This document shows, piece by piece, positions 11,323 to 21,313 of a stretch of 64,000 nt of DNA; within the stretch, counting starts at the first letter, position 1; the number at the start of each line of letters is the position of its first letter. The DNA is taken from contig JAOALB010000148.1 in NCBI GenBank assembly GCA_025331125.1, forward strand, positions 1-64,000. The letters run 5' to 3'. This DNA comes from Mycogone perniciosa (Eukaryota; Ascomycota; Sordariomycetes; Hypocreales; Hypocreaceae). The translations under genes and the position numbers were made by a program. Below the pieces are notes generated by a model. It saw only the letters and a list, made by a program, of their open reading frames with translations, was not told the DNA's origin and searched no databases.

Positions 11323-12456
11323 CTATCGGGCTGTCCGAAATCTGAAGCCGTCCCAGTCATCCTCGTCGTCGTCTTCATCATTGTCATCTCCGTCCGCATC
11401 CGCAACAGTCACTTCCACATTCTCCTTATCCCCTGCGAGCCTCGGCACTGGCTTTGTTGGCGGTAGTGGCAGCGGCATAGATGTCTGCCCTTGGCTCTCC
11501 CCGCGCCTGCGTAGCAAAGCATCCCTTTTCTCCTTCAACCGCTTTACACGCGCCTCGAGCTCCTGCATCTCCTCAAACTCTTCCTCCAATGCCCTCGTAG
11601 CTTCTTCGCGCTCTTCCTCGATATCTACGTCCGCTTTGGATTTGCGGTTGGCGTCTTGGTTCTCGTCCGCTTCAGCAGCTTCCTTTGCGGCGGCGGATTC
11701 TTCAGCGGTCATGGCAGGGCGAGAGATTGTGGCGTCGTCATCGTATGATGTGGCAGCGATTTCGGCTTCGAAGGCGGCCCATTCGGATTCGTCGACTTGA
11801 GGCTGTGTGGACGCTGCGGGCGTGGGTGTAGCTGCTGAGGGTACGGCAGATGTGGGCGGCTGCTGTTGTAGGTCGTGATCGTTGGTGTTGGTGTTGTTGT
11901 TGTTGGAGGCTGGCGTAGCGAGACTGCTGGCTTGTCTGGAGGGGAGGGATGTCGTCGCGGTTGTTGTAGGACCAGCGACTTGTGAGGGCACAGAGGAGGA
12001 TGAGGAGCGTTCGCGACGGTGGGCGGGCGTAGTTGGTCGAGAGGGGATTTGGAGTTCAACGCCTTGGGATGGAGTGGTTGATTTCCTGCGTGTTAAACTG
12101 GGGGATGCTGTGGCTGAGACGGGCATTGTCTTGTCTGGCGCGTCTTGCTTGCTGCGTTTCCTCCTGGCGGCCTCGTCGTCGTCCATTTCCGCGTCTTCGT
12201 CTTCCGCATCGAGCTTGCGCTTCTGGATGCTAGCTGGTGCTGGTGCATCTTGTCCGTTGGCTGTGGCTGCTGTTGAGGCAGACACTCTCTGCTGGTGGGC
12301 GTCGCTCTGCAGATGGGCGTCCCAGTGGCTCTCGGCCCGGATCTGCTCGCGACATAGGGTGCACAGGAGCTTTCCGGCGTCTGAGTAGGTGGCATAAGGG
12401 TGATCAATTCGCCTTGAGGCCCTCTGCTGGCGCAGGAGAGCTCGAACATCGGCCAT
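11323..12456 (-). CDS. ZNF830/CCDC16-like zinc-finger protein
   Basis: A single-exon gene of 377 residues. Near the N-terminus is a U1-like C2H2 zinc finger: C32-x2-C35-x12-H48-x5-H54 within LLCTLCREQIRAESHWDAHL. A long acidic and Ser/Thr/Pro-rich linker with KR-rich nuclear-localisation-like stretches follows, then a coiled coil of Glu/Lys/Arg repeats (about residues 270-330). The acidic tail ends in DDWDGFRFRTAR. This order of finger, disordered linker, coiled coil and a terminal W-x-G-F-R-like motif matches ZNF830 (CCDC16), a nuclear protein tied to pre-mRNA splicing. A role as a spliceosome-associated factor is inferred from the family. It is divergent from MED7, sharing a 550-bp promoter region. 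Confidence 0.82.
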   Translation of the reverse strand: MADVRALLRQQRASRRIDHPYATYSDAGKLLCTLCREQIRAESHWDAHLQSDAHQQRVSASTAATANGQDAPAPASIQKRKLDAEDEDAEMDDDEAARRKRSKQDAPDKTMPVSATASPSLTRRKSTTPSQGVELQIPSRPTTPAHRRERSSSSSVPSQVAGPTTTATTSLPSRQASSLATPASNNNNTNTNDHDLQQQPPTSAVPSAATPTPAASTQPQVDESEWAAFEAEIAATSYDDDATISRPAMTAEESAAAKEAAEADENQDANRKSKADVDIEEEREEATRALEEEFEEMQELEARVKRLKEKRDALLRRRGESQGQTSMPLPLPPTKPVPRLAGDKENVEVTVADADGDDNDEDDDEDDWDGFRFRTAR

Positions 12457-13006
12457 GATAAAGAGGATGCAGCTAGAATATGAGGAGAGAGAGAGGTGGT
12501 AGCGGGGAAGAGAGCGGTGGATCGAAGGAGGGGTTCGTTATGCAAGTGATGATATCTGATTTGCTTCTTATAGGGCTGATCTGATCCTTCAGGCGTCTCG
12601 CAATCCAAGAGTTGGAAGCCAATTGAGTGCTTGGGGGGATTTGCTTCCCCCTGGTCGTGATGTGTTTAGAAGAAGCTGTGTTAGGAGCAAAAGCGCGCCC
12701 TGGATAGTGTAAGTAAGCTAAAAGCTGATGGACGTCACAATCATGAACTTTATAGTAGCCGATGTTTAGCCGGCGCATGTGAAGCCTTATCAGCGATAAG
12801 CTTTGAGACCAGCGCTCTCTCTCCCTCTCTCTCTCTCTCTCAATCTCTCTCAGAGTCTTCCACTTGTCTCCCCTCCGTCTCTCTGCCAAACGTCCATTTT
12901 AGACTTCCTTTTGCTCGGCATTTTGCCCTCTTTTTTTCTTCTTCCTTTTCCAAATGAGGTGACACCCACGCCGGGCGAAGAAGAAGAAGGTGCATAGGGC
13001 TGAAAG
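12457..13006. promoter_or_regulatory. divergent promoter region of ZNF830-like gene and MED7
   Basis: A 550-bp spacer between two divergent ATGs. It contains a strong CT-repeat tract at about 12815-12860 (CTCTCTCT) and further pyrimidine tracts up to the MED7 start, as is common in fungal promoters and leaders. No gene is seen. Confidence 0.6.
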
Positions 13007-13833
13007 ATGGCGGATCAGGAGCCGCATTCGTTGGCATCGACGTTTCCAAATCCTCCTCCCTTTTGGAAGGACTTTACGCTCGATAATATCTCCAGCATCG
13101 AGGCTCTGCGTCGTGCTCACGCGGCAAAGAGTGTGACTGGCGCAGATGAAGCCCCGAAGTTGATACCGAATTTGCCAGAGGACTTGATCCTGCTGCAGCC
13201 TCCGCCAGAACCGGCTGATGGGAAATGGAGAGTGTTTGGTGACCAGTATATGGTGTGTGTGTCAAGCAGAGTACTCCAACTCTGGTCTCTCGTTCTCGTT
13301 CTCATCATCTCTCTAATCAATGACTGCAGCTCGATGACAAACTCCCTACCCTCGAGGAACAGGGCATCCTAAACCTCCCCGCCACGGGTCCCTCAAACGC
13401 CAAAGACGCCAAATATTACGACCGCGCCTTTGAACTCAAGCGCCTGGCCAAGTCGATTCTGCTCAACTTCCTTGAGCTGGCGGGCATCATGGCGCGCAAT
13501 CCGTCGCACGGGGAGGACAAGATCAACGACCTCCGCACGCTGTTTATTAATATCCACCATATATTGAACGAGTACCGTCCGCACCAGGCGCGCGAGTCGG
13601 CGATTGAGATGATGCAGGACCACCTCGACCGGACGCGCACCGAGACAATGGCAATTCGTACACAGGTGGATAAGGCGAGGAGGGTGCTTGAGGGATTGGG
13701 AAGCCTGGGGCTGGTGAGCACGATGAATAATGAGGGCCCTAGGCATGGTGAAAGCGAGGAAGAGGAAGAGGGGGCGCTCACGACGGAGCGAGAAGTTGGT
13801 GTGTGGGTTGGGACAGACGTCGTATTTGCTTGA
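13007..13833 (+). CDS. MED7: Mediator complex subunit MED7
   Basis: Two exons, 13007-13252 and 13330-13833, give 249 residues. The 77-nt intron begins with the less common donor GTGTGT and ends TGCAG; the join gives DQYM followed by LDDKLPTLEEQGI. The N-terminal part has the MED7 signature of a proline-rich FPxPPPFWKDFT segment and P-E-D-L-I-x-L-Q-P-P. The middle region contains ELKRLAKSILLNFLELAGIM and the INIHHILNEYRPHQARES motif typical of MED7, followed by a coiled coil that pairs with MED21 in the Mediator middle module. The protein acts in the nucleus, linking activators to RNA polymerase II. Fungal members are about 220-260 residues, so this length is normal. The acidic tail is variable. 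Confidence 0.93.
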
Positions 13834-14481
13834 GAAAGGAGGAGGGGGAACATACATTCATGGCCCAGTGAATGCTGGCCAAAACACCACTTAACGGGGC
13901 AGTTGGATGTCTGGCACTGACAGTTTCGAGCCCGTTTACGTGCCGACACTCATCACCAGCCTTTTTATTGTCCGCATTATGCCGTTGATACAACGATCTA
14001 GGACACTCGGGGCGGCGGTCATATCTCTAGCGTCGAGCCCTGGCTAGTCAGGAATACGGAATATTGGCTAAGAACAGCCTAGAGAAGGAGAGCAAGGGAA
14101 ACTAGGAATCTTGAAATAATGATAATGACCCAAACATGGACAGAAGCACGAAGAGGAGAGAAGGGGAGGTTTCAAGTTGGACGATGTTTTGTCAAATCGT
14201 CGTCGAGCTCCTAAAGTCACGATTTGATTTTACCCTGCTAGTTATTTACATGAAACCGGAAACGTCATAGATAGAGCAGCTTCAAAGTACAGAGAAATCC
14301 CATGTTCACCACTTGCAATTGCAGAACTCGGTCTAATACTATGCGCCTAGTACCCCCTCTCATAGAGACCGACCATAAAAAGTAGTACATGATATAGAGA
14401 ACCCAAAAAAATCGTCGTCAAGCGAACACAATAGGTATGATTCTATCACATGGCACATTTTTCCACAACCGACAAAAACAT
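13834..14481. other. convergent intergenic spacer
   Basis: 648 bp between the 3' ends of MED7 and the Bye1-like gene; presumably two 3' UTRs. No gene, RNA or repeat is recognised. Confidence 0.6.
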
Positions 14482-14517
14482 TTACCCTTTTCGCGGAGGG
14501 GCAGCACTCTCTGCCTG

Positions 14518-14559
<42 letters not shown>

Positions 14560-17389
14560 ATCCGCACCCTCTTTCTCTAGTAGATTGGCTAGATATTTCA
14601 AATCGTCCTTTGCTCGGGGATCCCGCTCGAGAATACCCCTGATCACCTCCCACTCGCGCCGTGACATCTGGAATGCCTGCGGTAGAATAAACGTGGCTGT
14701 CGGGGCGTTGATCAGAGGGCCGAGAACTTCCATTGCTATTCGCTGGCCAGTCTCTTGGGCTTGCTTCTTTTGCTCTTCTGTCATTGGGGATGAGAGAGGT
14801 GGTGTTCCCGGAGCAGCTGAAGGAGTTGCGAGGTGAGGGGTAGGAGGAGGCACAGGTCGGTTATGAGGAGGAGGAGGAGGAGCTTGTTGTTGTGGTTGTG
14901 GAATTAGGACTGGAGGTGCAGCTTGGCCGTGGCCGTTGGGTGGTGCAGCGACAGAGAACGGCGGGAATGGGCCTTGAGGAGTTGCTGGTGAGAAGGCCGG
15001 GCCAGATACCGAGCCGCCCCTGTTGGCAAATCCTACTGGCGTTGGTGTTCCCGTCAGACTCGGGGGTTGCCCGGGGGTTCGAGTCGGACTTTGAGCGATG
15101 GCTGCTACCTCGTTCTGCAGCATCTGCTTCAGCTGCTCGGGCTCGTTGCGGTACACGAAAACGGCCAGTAGCAAAGGCTCAGTCCTAGATTTGGGGATGT
15201 AGTTGTCCACTAGATTGAGCATGAACTCCGGGTGTCCGTCTTCGCCTGCCGGTACGGGGACCAGATATGTGTCCCTGACGTTGCCGGCTACCTTGTCGCC
15301 AACAACGCCGTATCGGTTCTTGCTGATGAAGTAGTTGATGAGATTGTTGAACTCCTGTTTTGAGTCTGATGACACCGGCGTGATGCTAACGACGATGATA
15401 TCGGTCAGATTGCTATAACGCAGGCTGCACAGGTATTCGATAGCGCTCTGCTGGGTGATGCGGCCCGCAACCGTCATCTGTCGGGGGATCAGCTTGGACC
15501 ATGGGCCAAAGGAGGCAAAGTTGGCGCCTCCAATGTGCTTGGCCGTGGCCTGGAAATCGGCAATGGAGCTCATAGCCAACGACCCGCGCCATACCACGTC
15601 TGGATCCTGAGTGTCTTCCGTAGGTGAATAAGGGGGTGACTCGTTTTCGTCCTGAAGCATGCGATCTACATCCGGATCGACTCCAGGCCCTCCGATACTC
15701 AATATGGGCGCAGTTGGTCGACGACGATACGCAGCCGTAGGCGATTTAACGGCTGAAAATACCTTTCCAATGTCAAAGTTTGGCTGACTGGGCGACTGCT
15801 GCTGGCTCTCTATCTTGGGCTCGCTTTGATCCCCCCCAATGGACTCGCGCTTAACGTGATGGGGGGGTTGCTCGCTTGGACGGGAACCTCCAGCCATAGG
15901 TATTGGCGCTTCGATGTTGATGATGCTATCGTCCTCGATGACCTCCTCTCCTTTGTGCGTCCTCCGGACACGAGGACCTGTTTCTGATGTGTACAAGATG
16001 GATTGCTTCTCAGCTTTGGCCTTCATCTCGGCCGTTTGCCGCTGCATCTCGGCAGAGGCCAGCTGTTCCGATGTCATGACTGCCAGAGCCATGGGCGAGT
16101 GTATCTGCTGCATCAGGCCCTGGAACAACTCCGGGTTGTTCTTTAGGTTGAACGACAACGACTTTATCTGTTGACTGTACTCCTTCTGGCCTCTAGATAA
16201 GGGATGCGTGTCGAAGACGGCACGTTCGATTTGCAGGGCATAGTTGTCTGCCATGGCTTCCACCGTGGTGCCTTCTGGTAACTCGATCTGACTAGTCTTG
16301 ACTAATGAGGTGATGACATGGGTGAGAGATTTCTTCAGTGCCTTTGCAGGGCCAACTCTGGTCCCAGGTAATTCTGGGATGGAGGCTGCCAGGTCCTCCG
16401 GTGGTGTGTACTTAACAGATCCAGATACTGATACGGGCACAGGCACAGGCGCAGGCGTAGGTACCACAGGCGTAGGTGTAGGCGTTGGCGTTGGCGTTGG
16501 CGTAGGCACAGGCATAGGCACAGGCACGGCCTCGTTCTCTGACACCCGGCGCATCTTGGTTGACTATAGATTGAATGTGAGTTAGCATTGTATGGCTTCT
16601 TATCTCGGGTAGGAGGCAGATGGGAGAGAAGCATACCTTTCCATCTACATCATGGGAATCTTCCCGTGCTTTCCGCTTGCCTTGCTTGGTCGCCGGCTCC
16701 TTTTTCTCTTTGGCGACAACATCAGGAGTGGGCGACGCCTTGGCCCGGGAGCCATCCTTGTCAATGTCTTCCTTGGGGTCGCTGGCTCGTTTTCCCTTCT
16801 TCCTACCGCCCTTCTTCTTCTTCTTTTCCGCCTCTTCCTCATGCGCCTTGCGGCGCGCTTCCCATGGCCTTTCCCCTCTAGCGATTCCGTCGAGCAGTTC
16901 TTTGTGATTTTCCGGTCGACATTGCTCGCACCAGTAATGGTCAGGGATTTCGTCTTCGTACGAGCTCACGCCGACGCAGACATTGTGCTGCCAGACAAAG
17001 CAGGTCTCGCAACTGATCCACGCCTCGCCCGAGTCCTCGTCCTGTTCTGTCGCCCCGCAGACACAGCGGATCACTTCTTCGGGCTCCTGCGACTGCTCCT
17101 GTTCCTGGGCCTGTACCTTCTTCGTCTTCTTGGTTTGGCGACGCTTCGGAGGGGCCGGTTCGAGTTCATCAAAGGCCTTTGTATGCTGGCCCTTGGTGGC
17201 TCTGACGGAGCGCCGAGGTTCGATTTCGCCTGGAAAAGGTCGAGTCAGCTCAAGCTCAGCACGGTTCTGCGCTTTGCGAAGGGCAGGCAACCCTGCACAA
17301 GCTCCAGAAGAGCCAGCACAAAGCGGCGCATTGCTGCGCGTATGACAGGGAGAAAAGGGTGGCCGCTGTTTGGGCTTCTTACCAGACAT
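14482..17389 (-). CDS. BYE1: Bye1-like transcription elongation protein (PHD, TFIIS-M, SPOC)
   Basis: Three exons, 17389-17383, 17229-16637 and 16563-14482, encode 893 residues. Exon 1 is only 7 nt (ATGTCTG, donor GTAAGA). Joining it to the acceptor TTTTCCAG gives MSGEIEPRRSVRATKGQH, the usual start of this family. The second intron has the branch site GCTAAC. A PHD finger with a complete C4HC3 set (C58, C60, C76, C79, H84, C87, C103, C106) is followed by a Lys-rich linker and a valine-proline/threonine-proline repeat (about residues 212-246). Next come a TFIIS central domain (about 255-375), a SPOC domain (about 520-660), proline-rich sequence and a run of 14 Asn near the end. Yeast Bye1 binds RNA polymerase II through the TFIIS-like domain and H3K4me3 through the PHD finger. 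Divergent from PRE9. Confidence 0.9.
14521..14559. repeat. (GTT)13 repeat encoding poly-Asn in the Bye1-like gene
   Basis: Thirteen perfect GTT units on the plus strand read as AAC on the coding (minus) strand. Together with a flanking AAT they give a 14-Asn run about ten residues before the stop. It is expected to be polymorphic between strains. Confidence 0.95.
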
Positions 17390-18424
17390 GGTCGTGGAGC
17401 GCGCGCGCGCAAAGCGGTGTCGCAGTCCAGGGCGCGATGAATGCGATATATGTACTTCGTATGCGCCTGTGGCTAGGGCTTGCCCGAACTCTACTGTGGC
17501 AGCGACGCGAAGGGAGAAAAAAAAAAGAATTGCTTCGCCCTCAGATAGGCATTGGAGTTTTACAGAGCAGGCACTAGAGTCACAGCTAACGACGACGACG
17601 ATGATTCCTCCCAAATGGTCCCAATCCGTCCGAGCTCTAGTCCAGCAAGGTCCCTATAGCTATGGACGCTGGCCGCGTAAATTGGGACGATGTGCTTAAG
17701 ATATTCCCTGTGCTTTGAGGAATGATGGTTGGTGGTGGCGGCGTGGAGCCTTGCGAAGAAAGATTTTTTTTTGCTTAAAAAATCGAGTCCTCGTGATAGT
17801 GACGAATAGCTCGCGTGGGGTTGTTGAGTATGGAGAATTCACTAGATGCGACGAAGTGGCGCGTCAGAGCTGTTGGTGGCAGCTGTGGGCAGCTGTGGAC
17901 AGCTGAGGCCAGAAAACTTCAGTGCATCGATGCCGACAGAGGGCGCGTTGGGAGGAGGAGGAGGAGAAGGAGGAGGAACAACGACAAAGAGAAGAGGCCG
18001 TGTGGACAAACAAACAGAATCTCAACAGTCGGAGTGAGTGTTGGTGAAGGAGGGAAATCAGGCTCTGCCGCCCTAGGCTCTCTTCGCCTATCCTATCATG
18101 AGGGGCAAACAGCAGCATCGGCCCAAGTCCGGCAAAATACTACTCACAATCGCCTCAGCCTTGTGTTCCCCTCGCCTCAGGCATCGAAAGCCCACCCCCA
18201 GAGCTACGCGGCGATCCTGCCTGGAGCTCTGTCAACTGCTCAGTGACGCTGTCTGCCGCCTTGTCTTGTCCCTTGTCCTGCCTGTATTATCGCCAGCAAA
18301 CAGCTCCATATAGAGAGCTTCGAACCCCTACACAACGCAACAGCCCTCCTCTGCTTGGTGGATATTTTAATTCTCTTGTTTTGTCTTCTTTTCTCTGCTA
18401 TTGCAGCGAAATTGCACCGTCATC
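17390..18424. promoter_or_regulatory. divergent promoter region of BYE1 and PRE9
   Basis: A 1.03-kb spacer between divergent ATGs with GC-rich CG runs at 17400-17410, a TACTTCGTA motif at 17453-17461 and an AGG-rich stretch at about 17955-17980. I looked for the yeast proteasome element GGTGGCAAA; only GGTGGCAGC is present at about 17876, which is not a match. No gene is seen. Confidence 0.55.
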
Positions 18425-19370
18425 ATGTCCCGCCGCTACGATTCCCGTGTATGTCCAATCTATCCCGTGAGAGCTCCGAAGCTCAAGGCAATGCATGCTA
18501 ATGGCGGATATGCCACAAGACCACCATCTTCTCGCCCGAAGGCCGTCTTTACCAGGTCGAATATGCACTAGAGGCCATCTCCCATGCCGGAACAGCCATC
18601 GGCATCCTGGCCAAGGATGGCATTGTCCTGGCTGCCGAGCGCAAGGTCACATCGAAGCTGTTGGAGCAGGATACATCAGCAGAGAAGCTCTACGTTCTCA
18701 ACGAGTAAGGCCGTTCTTAGACTCTCTGCGTTTAGGACCTGTTCCCTGACAGACTCCCCAGCAACATGATCTGCGCTGTAGCAGGCATGACCGCTGACGC
18801 CAACATCCTCATCAACTACGCCCGCCAAGCCGCACAGCGATACCTCCTGACCTACAACGAAGACATCCCCTGCGAGCAGCTCGTGCGCCGGCTATGTGAT
18901 CTGAAGCAGGGCTACACACAACACGGTGGTCTCCGACCCTTTGGTGTCTCCTTCATCTACGCCGGCTGGGACCCTCGGAGACAATTCCAGCTATACCTCA
19001 GCAACCCCTCAGGAAACTACGGCGGCTGGAAGGCGACAAGTGCGGGAGCAAACAATGCTAGCGCGCAGAGTCTGCTGAAGCAGGATTACAAGGAGGACTG
19101 CACACTGAAGGAGGCATGCGGGGTAGCCGTCAAGGTGTTGAGCAAGACAATGGATTCGACCAAGCTGAGCAGCGAGAAGAGTAAGCCTGTTGCCCCCCTT
19201 GTTGAATTGGAAACATTCCATGCTAACGAAACATCCGTACAGTTGAATTTGCGACAGTAGGACAGACCGAGGACGGCAAGATCTACCACCGACTTTGGAG
19301 CGCCGATGAGATCACAGCACTGTTGAAGGAGCATGACCTGGCCAAAAGCGAGGATTCGGAAGAGAAATAG
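18425..19370 (+). CDS. PRE9: 20S proteasome alpha-3 subunit (PSMA4/Pre9)
   Basis: Four exons, 18425-18448, 18520-18704, 18762-19180 and 19243-19370, give 251 residues, the usual size. All introns are 57-71 nt with GTAWGN donors. The N-terminus MSRRYDSR joined to TTIFSPEGRLYQVEYALEAI is the proteasome alpha signature. Later motifs include GILAKDGIVLAAERKV, PCEQLVRRLCDLKQGYTQ, RPFGVSFIYAGWD and SNPSGNYGGWKAT, which identify the alpha-3 (PSMA4) class specifically. The subunit forms part of the outer alpha ring of the 20S core particle, gating substrate entry, in nucleus and cytosol. The tail is Lys/Glu/Ser-rich as in other alpha subunits. It is non-catalytic and lacks the N-terminal Thr of active beta subunits. 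Confidence 0.96.
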
Positions 19371-19588
19371 AGCATTGAAATGGTATGGAGAACAAGTACA
19401 CTGGGAATGGGCCTTTTATAGGAGCCCCTGTAACAATACGACAAATATGCGCGAAACAAGGCCTAATGACCCAAAATGCTCACTTATCGTAGCTACATGA
19501 TGTCGATACATGCGCCTCCCTCCCTGAACAGTAGCTTTCCTACGCCTCACACATACATATACACTGAGAATTCCTCGAGATTTCCTCG

Positions 19589-20723
19589 TTAATCCCCTCC
19601 GGTTCGACGGGTTCCCAATGGATACCCAAGGTCTCTACCAGCACCCGCTTCCTCCTCGTCTCGGACCCTCTGCCACCCAGGTTGACCTTCTACTGCTGCT
19701 GGGTGTGGGCGAGGTTCATCGCACACGGGGCTTGTGAGCTTGGGCCAATGCCTCCTGTAGCTCCAGTACGCAATCGCCATGCCCAGAACGGACCCAACAC
19801 ACACGTCTTCGACGTCATGGCGGTAGTCCTCACAACGAGAGATGGCGATCAAGGCCGCCCCAATGAGAGGAATCATACAAATCAGTGCACGGCCGAGATC
19901 TCGCCCTCCAGCAGGGTAGTTGAAGACATGAAGCTGGCCTGCGAGGAAGAGGCTCAGAAATCCCAGACCAGCAAAGGAGAAGGAAGAGTGGCCCGAGGGG
20001 AATGAGCGCCATCCATCCTGCAGGGTATGTCCATCTGTAGCGGTACAGACTTCTATGGTCAAAAGGACGTTGGGTTTGGCGTTTACCGCAGGCTGACACC
20101 GAGCGAGGAGGTCGGGACGGGGCCGTCCAACTGCATTTTTGATGATGTCGGTGATAACGGACGTGAGTACTATGGAGATGGTGAGTGGGAGGTAAGTCGC
20201 CTCATGTTTTGCGGCAGAGGAGCGAGCGACTACGTTGTATGCTATGAGAATGCCGAGTGGAATGAACAGGGCATACACAAAGTTCAGGGCTATGATGGTG
20301 GTAAGTCGTCTGCTTGAAACAAGAACACCAGATCGATCAATGAATAAGTAAAGGGACACGCACGAACTGTGACCCGTTCATGTTCAGCATATGGGAAAGA
20401 TATGCGCAGGTCGTTGATGAAGAACATGCGATGAAAGGGCGTGACGAATTTGATGATCTGAGGCTGAGGTTAATGAAGCGCTTCTGACAGGGATGAGACT
20501 GGACGACGCACCAGGATCCATCCCACCAAAAGGACTGCGAATCCGATGTAATCTGGCGCATGTGTGGTCTGTGTACGGAGTATAGGCGACCTCATCAGCA
20601 TCTAATTCATTATCTGCCAACTTGAATAGGACATGAGATGATATACCGACTGACCTTCCAAAATCTGACCAAGGGCGATGTTGAACCGCTGGAGTCGTTG
20701 GAGTTTACGCGTCCGGGAGCCAT
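19589..20723 (-). CDS. PAP2-family lipid phosphatase (Dpp1/Lpp1-like)
   Basis: Four exons: 20723-20655, 20568-20512, 20463-20364 and 20289-19589, about 308 residues. An alternative acceptor would start exon 3 at 20457 and remove two residues. The small exons were found by frame-matching: they give MAPGRVNSND..., then APDYIGFAVLLVGWIL, then FVTPFHRMFFINDLRI and ERVTVP joined to LNFVYALFIPLG. The three catalytic PAP2 motifs are intact: KNAVGRPRP (K-x6-RP), PSGH and SRCEDYRHDVED (SR-x5-H-x3-D). Five or six membrane helices are apparent. Such enzymes dephosphorylate diacylglycerol pyrophosphate, phosphatidate and related lipids in vacuolar or Golgi membranes; the precise substrate cannot be told. 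Introns 1-3 are 74-86 nt or shorter, and intron 1 contains a TACGGAGTA motif. Confidence 0.85.
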
Positions 20724-21313
20724 TACGCAAGCAGAAGAGATGTATAGAGAGGCTTATTGCCTAGTAGAAGTGTAGCTTCACAACTGGGCCATGTGAAGAG
20801 GGAGAGACTGATCAACGATGGTTGTTGAGGCTTCGTATGAATCTGTTGTTTATGAGATTGGTGGTGTTCTCTGAGGCTGTGCGTGAGTGGATAAGCGCCC
20901 CCTGACGAGTGGGATACTATTACGAGGTAAGCGGGAAGTGTTTATTCGTTTAATCCTTCAAAACAGCAGCTGTTCAAAGAACACGCCGTTTCGTACAATT
21001 CAGAGAGATATCCGTTTCATCATCCAGAATAAATGATGCAATTCATGAGATCTGAGTTGACAAGGTCATCTATTATTACAGGACAAAGTCAACAGTCTGT
21101 CCAGTAACAATAGCTTGTAGCTTCAGGCTTCCAGCGCTCAATAGGCCGCTATGGCGGAAATTTCACGGAGCTGTTTGTTGGCCCCGCCAGAGTCAAGGTG
21201 GTCAAAGCTTCCAGGGTCCATCATTGTGCATAGAACTAATAGATGCGTCTCCCGTTCGCGAACTTTCTCAACTCCCTCACATCAACCTTTTATTGCTTGC
21301 GAATCCTCCCGCA
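20724..21313. promoter_or_regulatory. divergent promoter region of the PAP2 and WW/FF genes
   Basis: A 590-bp spacer between two divergent ATGs. No gene, repeat or clear operator is recognised. Confidence 0.5.

Noticed and set aside
15070..15095. A GGTTCGAGTC word resembling a tRNA B box
   Set aside because: It lies inside the Bye1-like coding exon, and no acceptor, D or anticodon stems can be drawn around it.
17870..17885. Possible proteasome control element upstream of PRE9
   Set aside because: The bases read GGTGGCAGC, not GGTGGCAAA, and the site is over 500 bp from the start codon.
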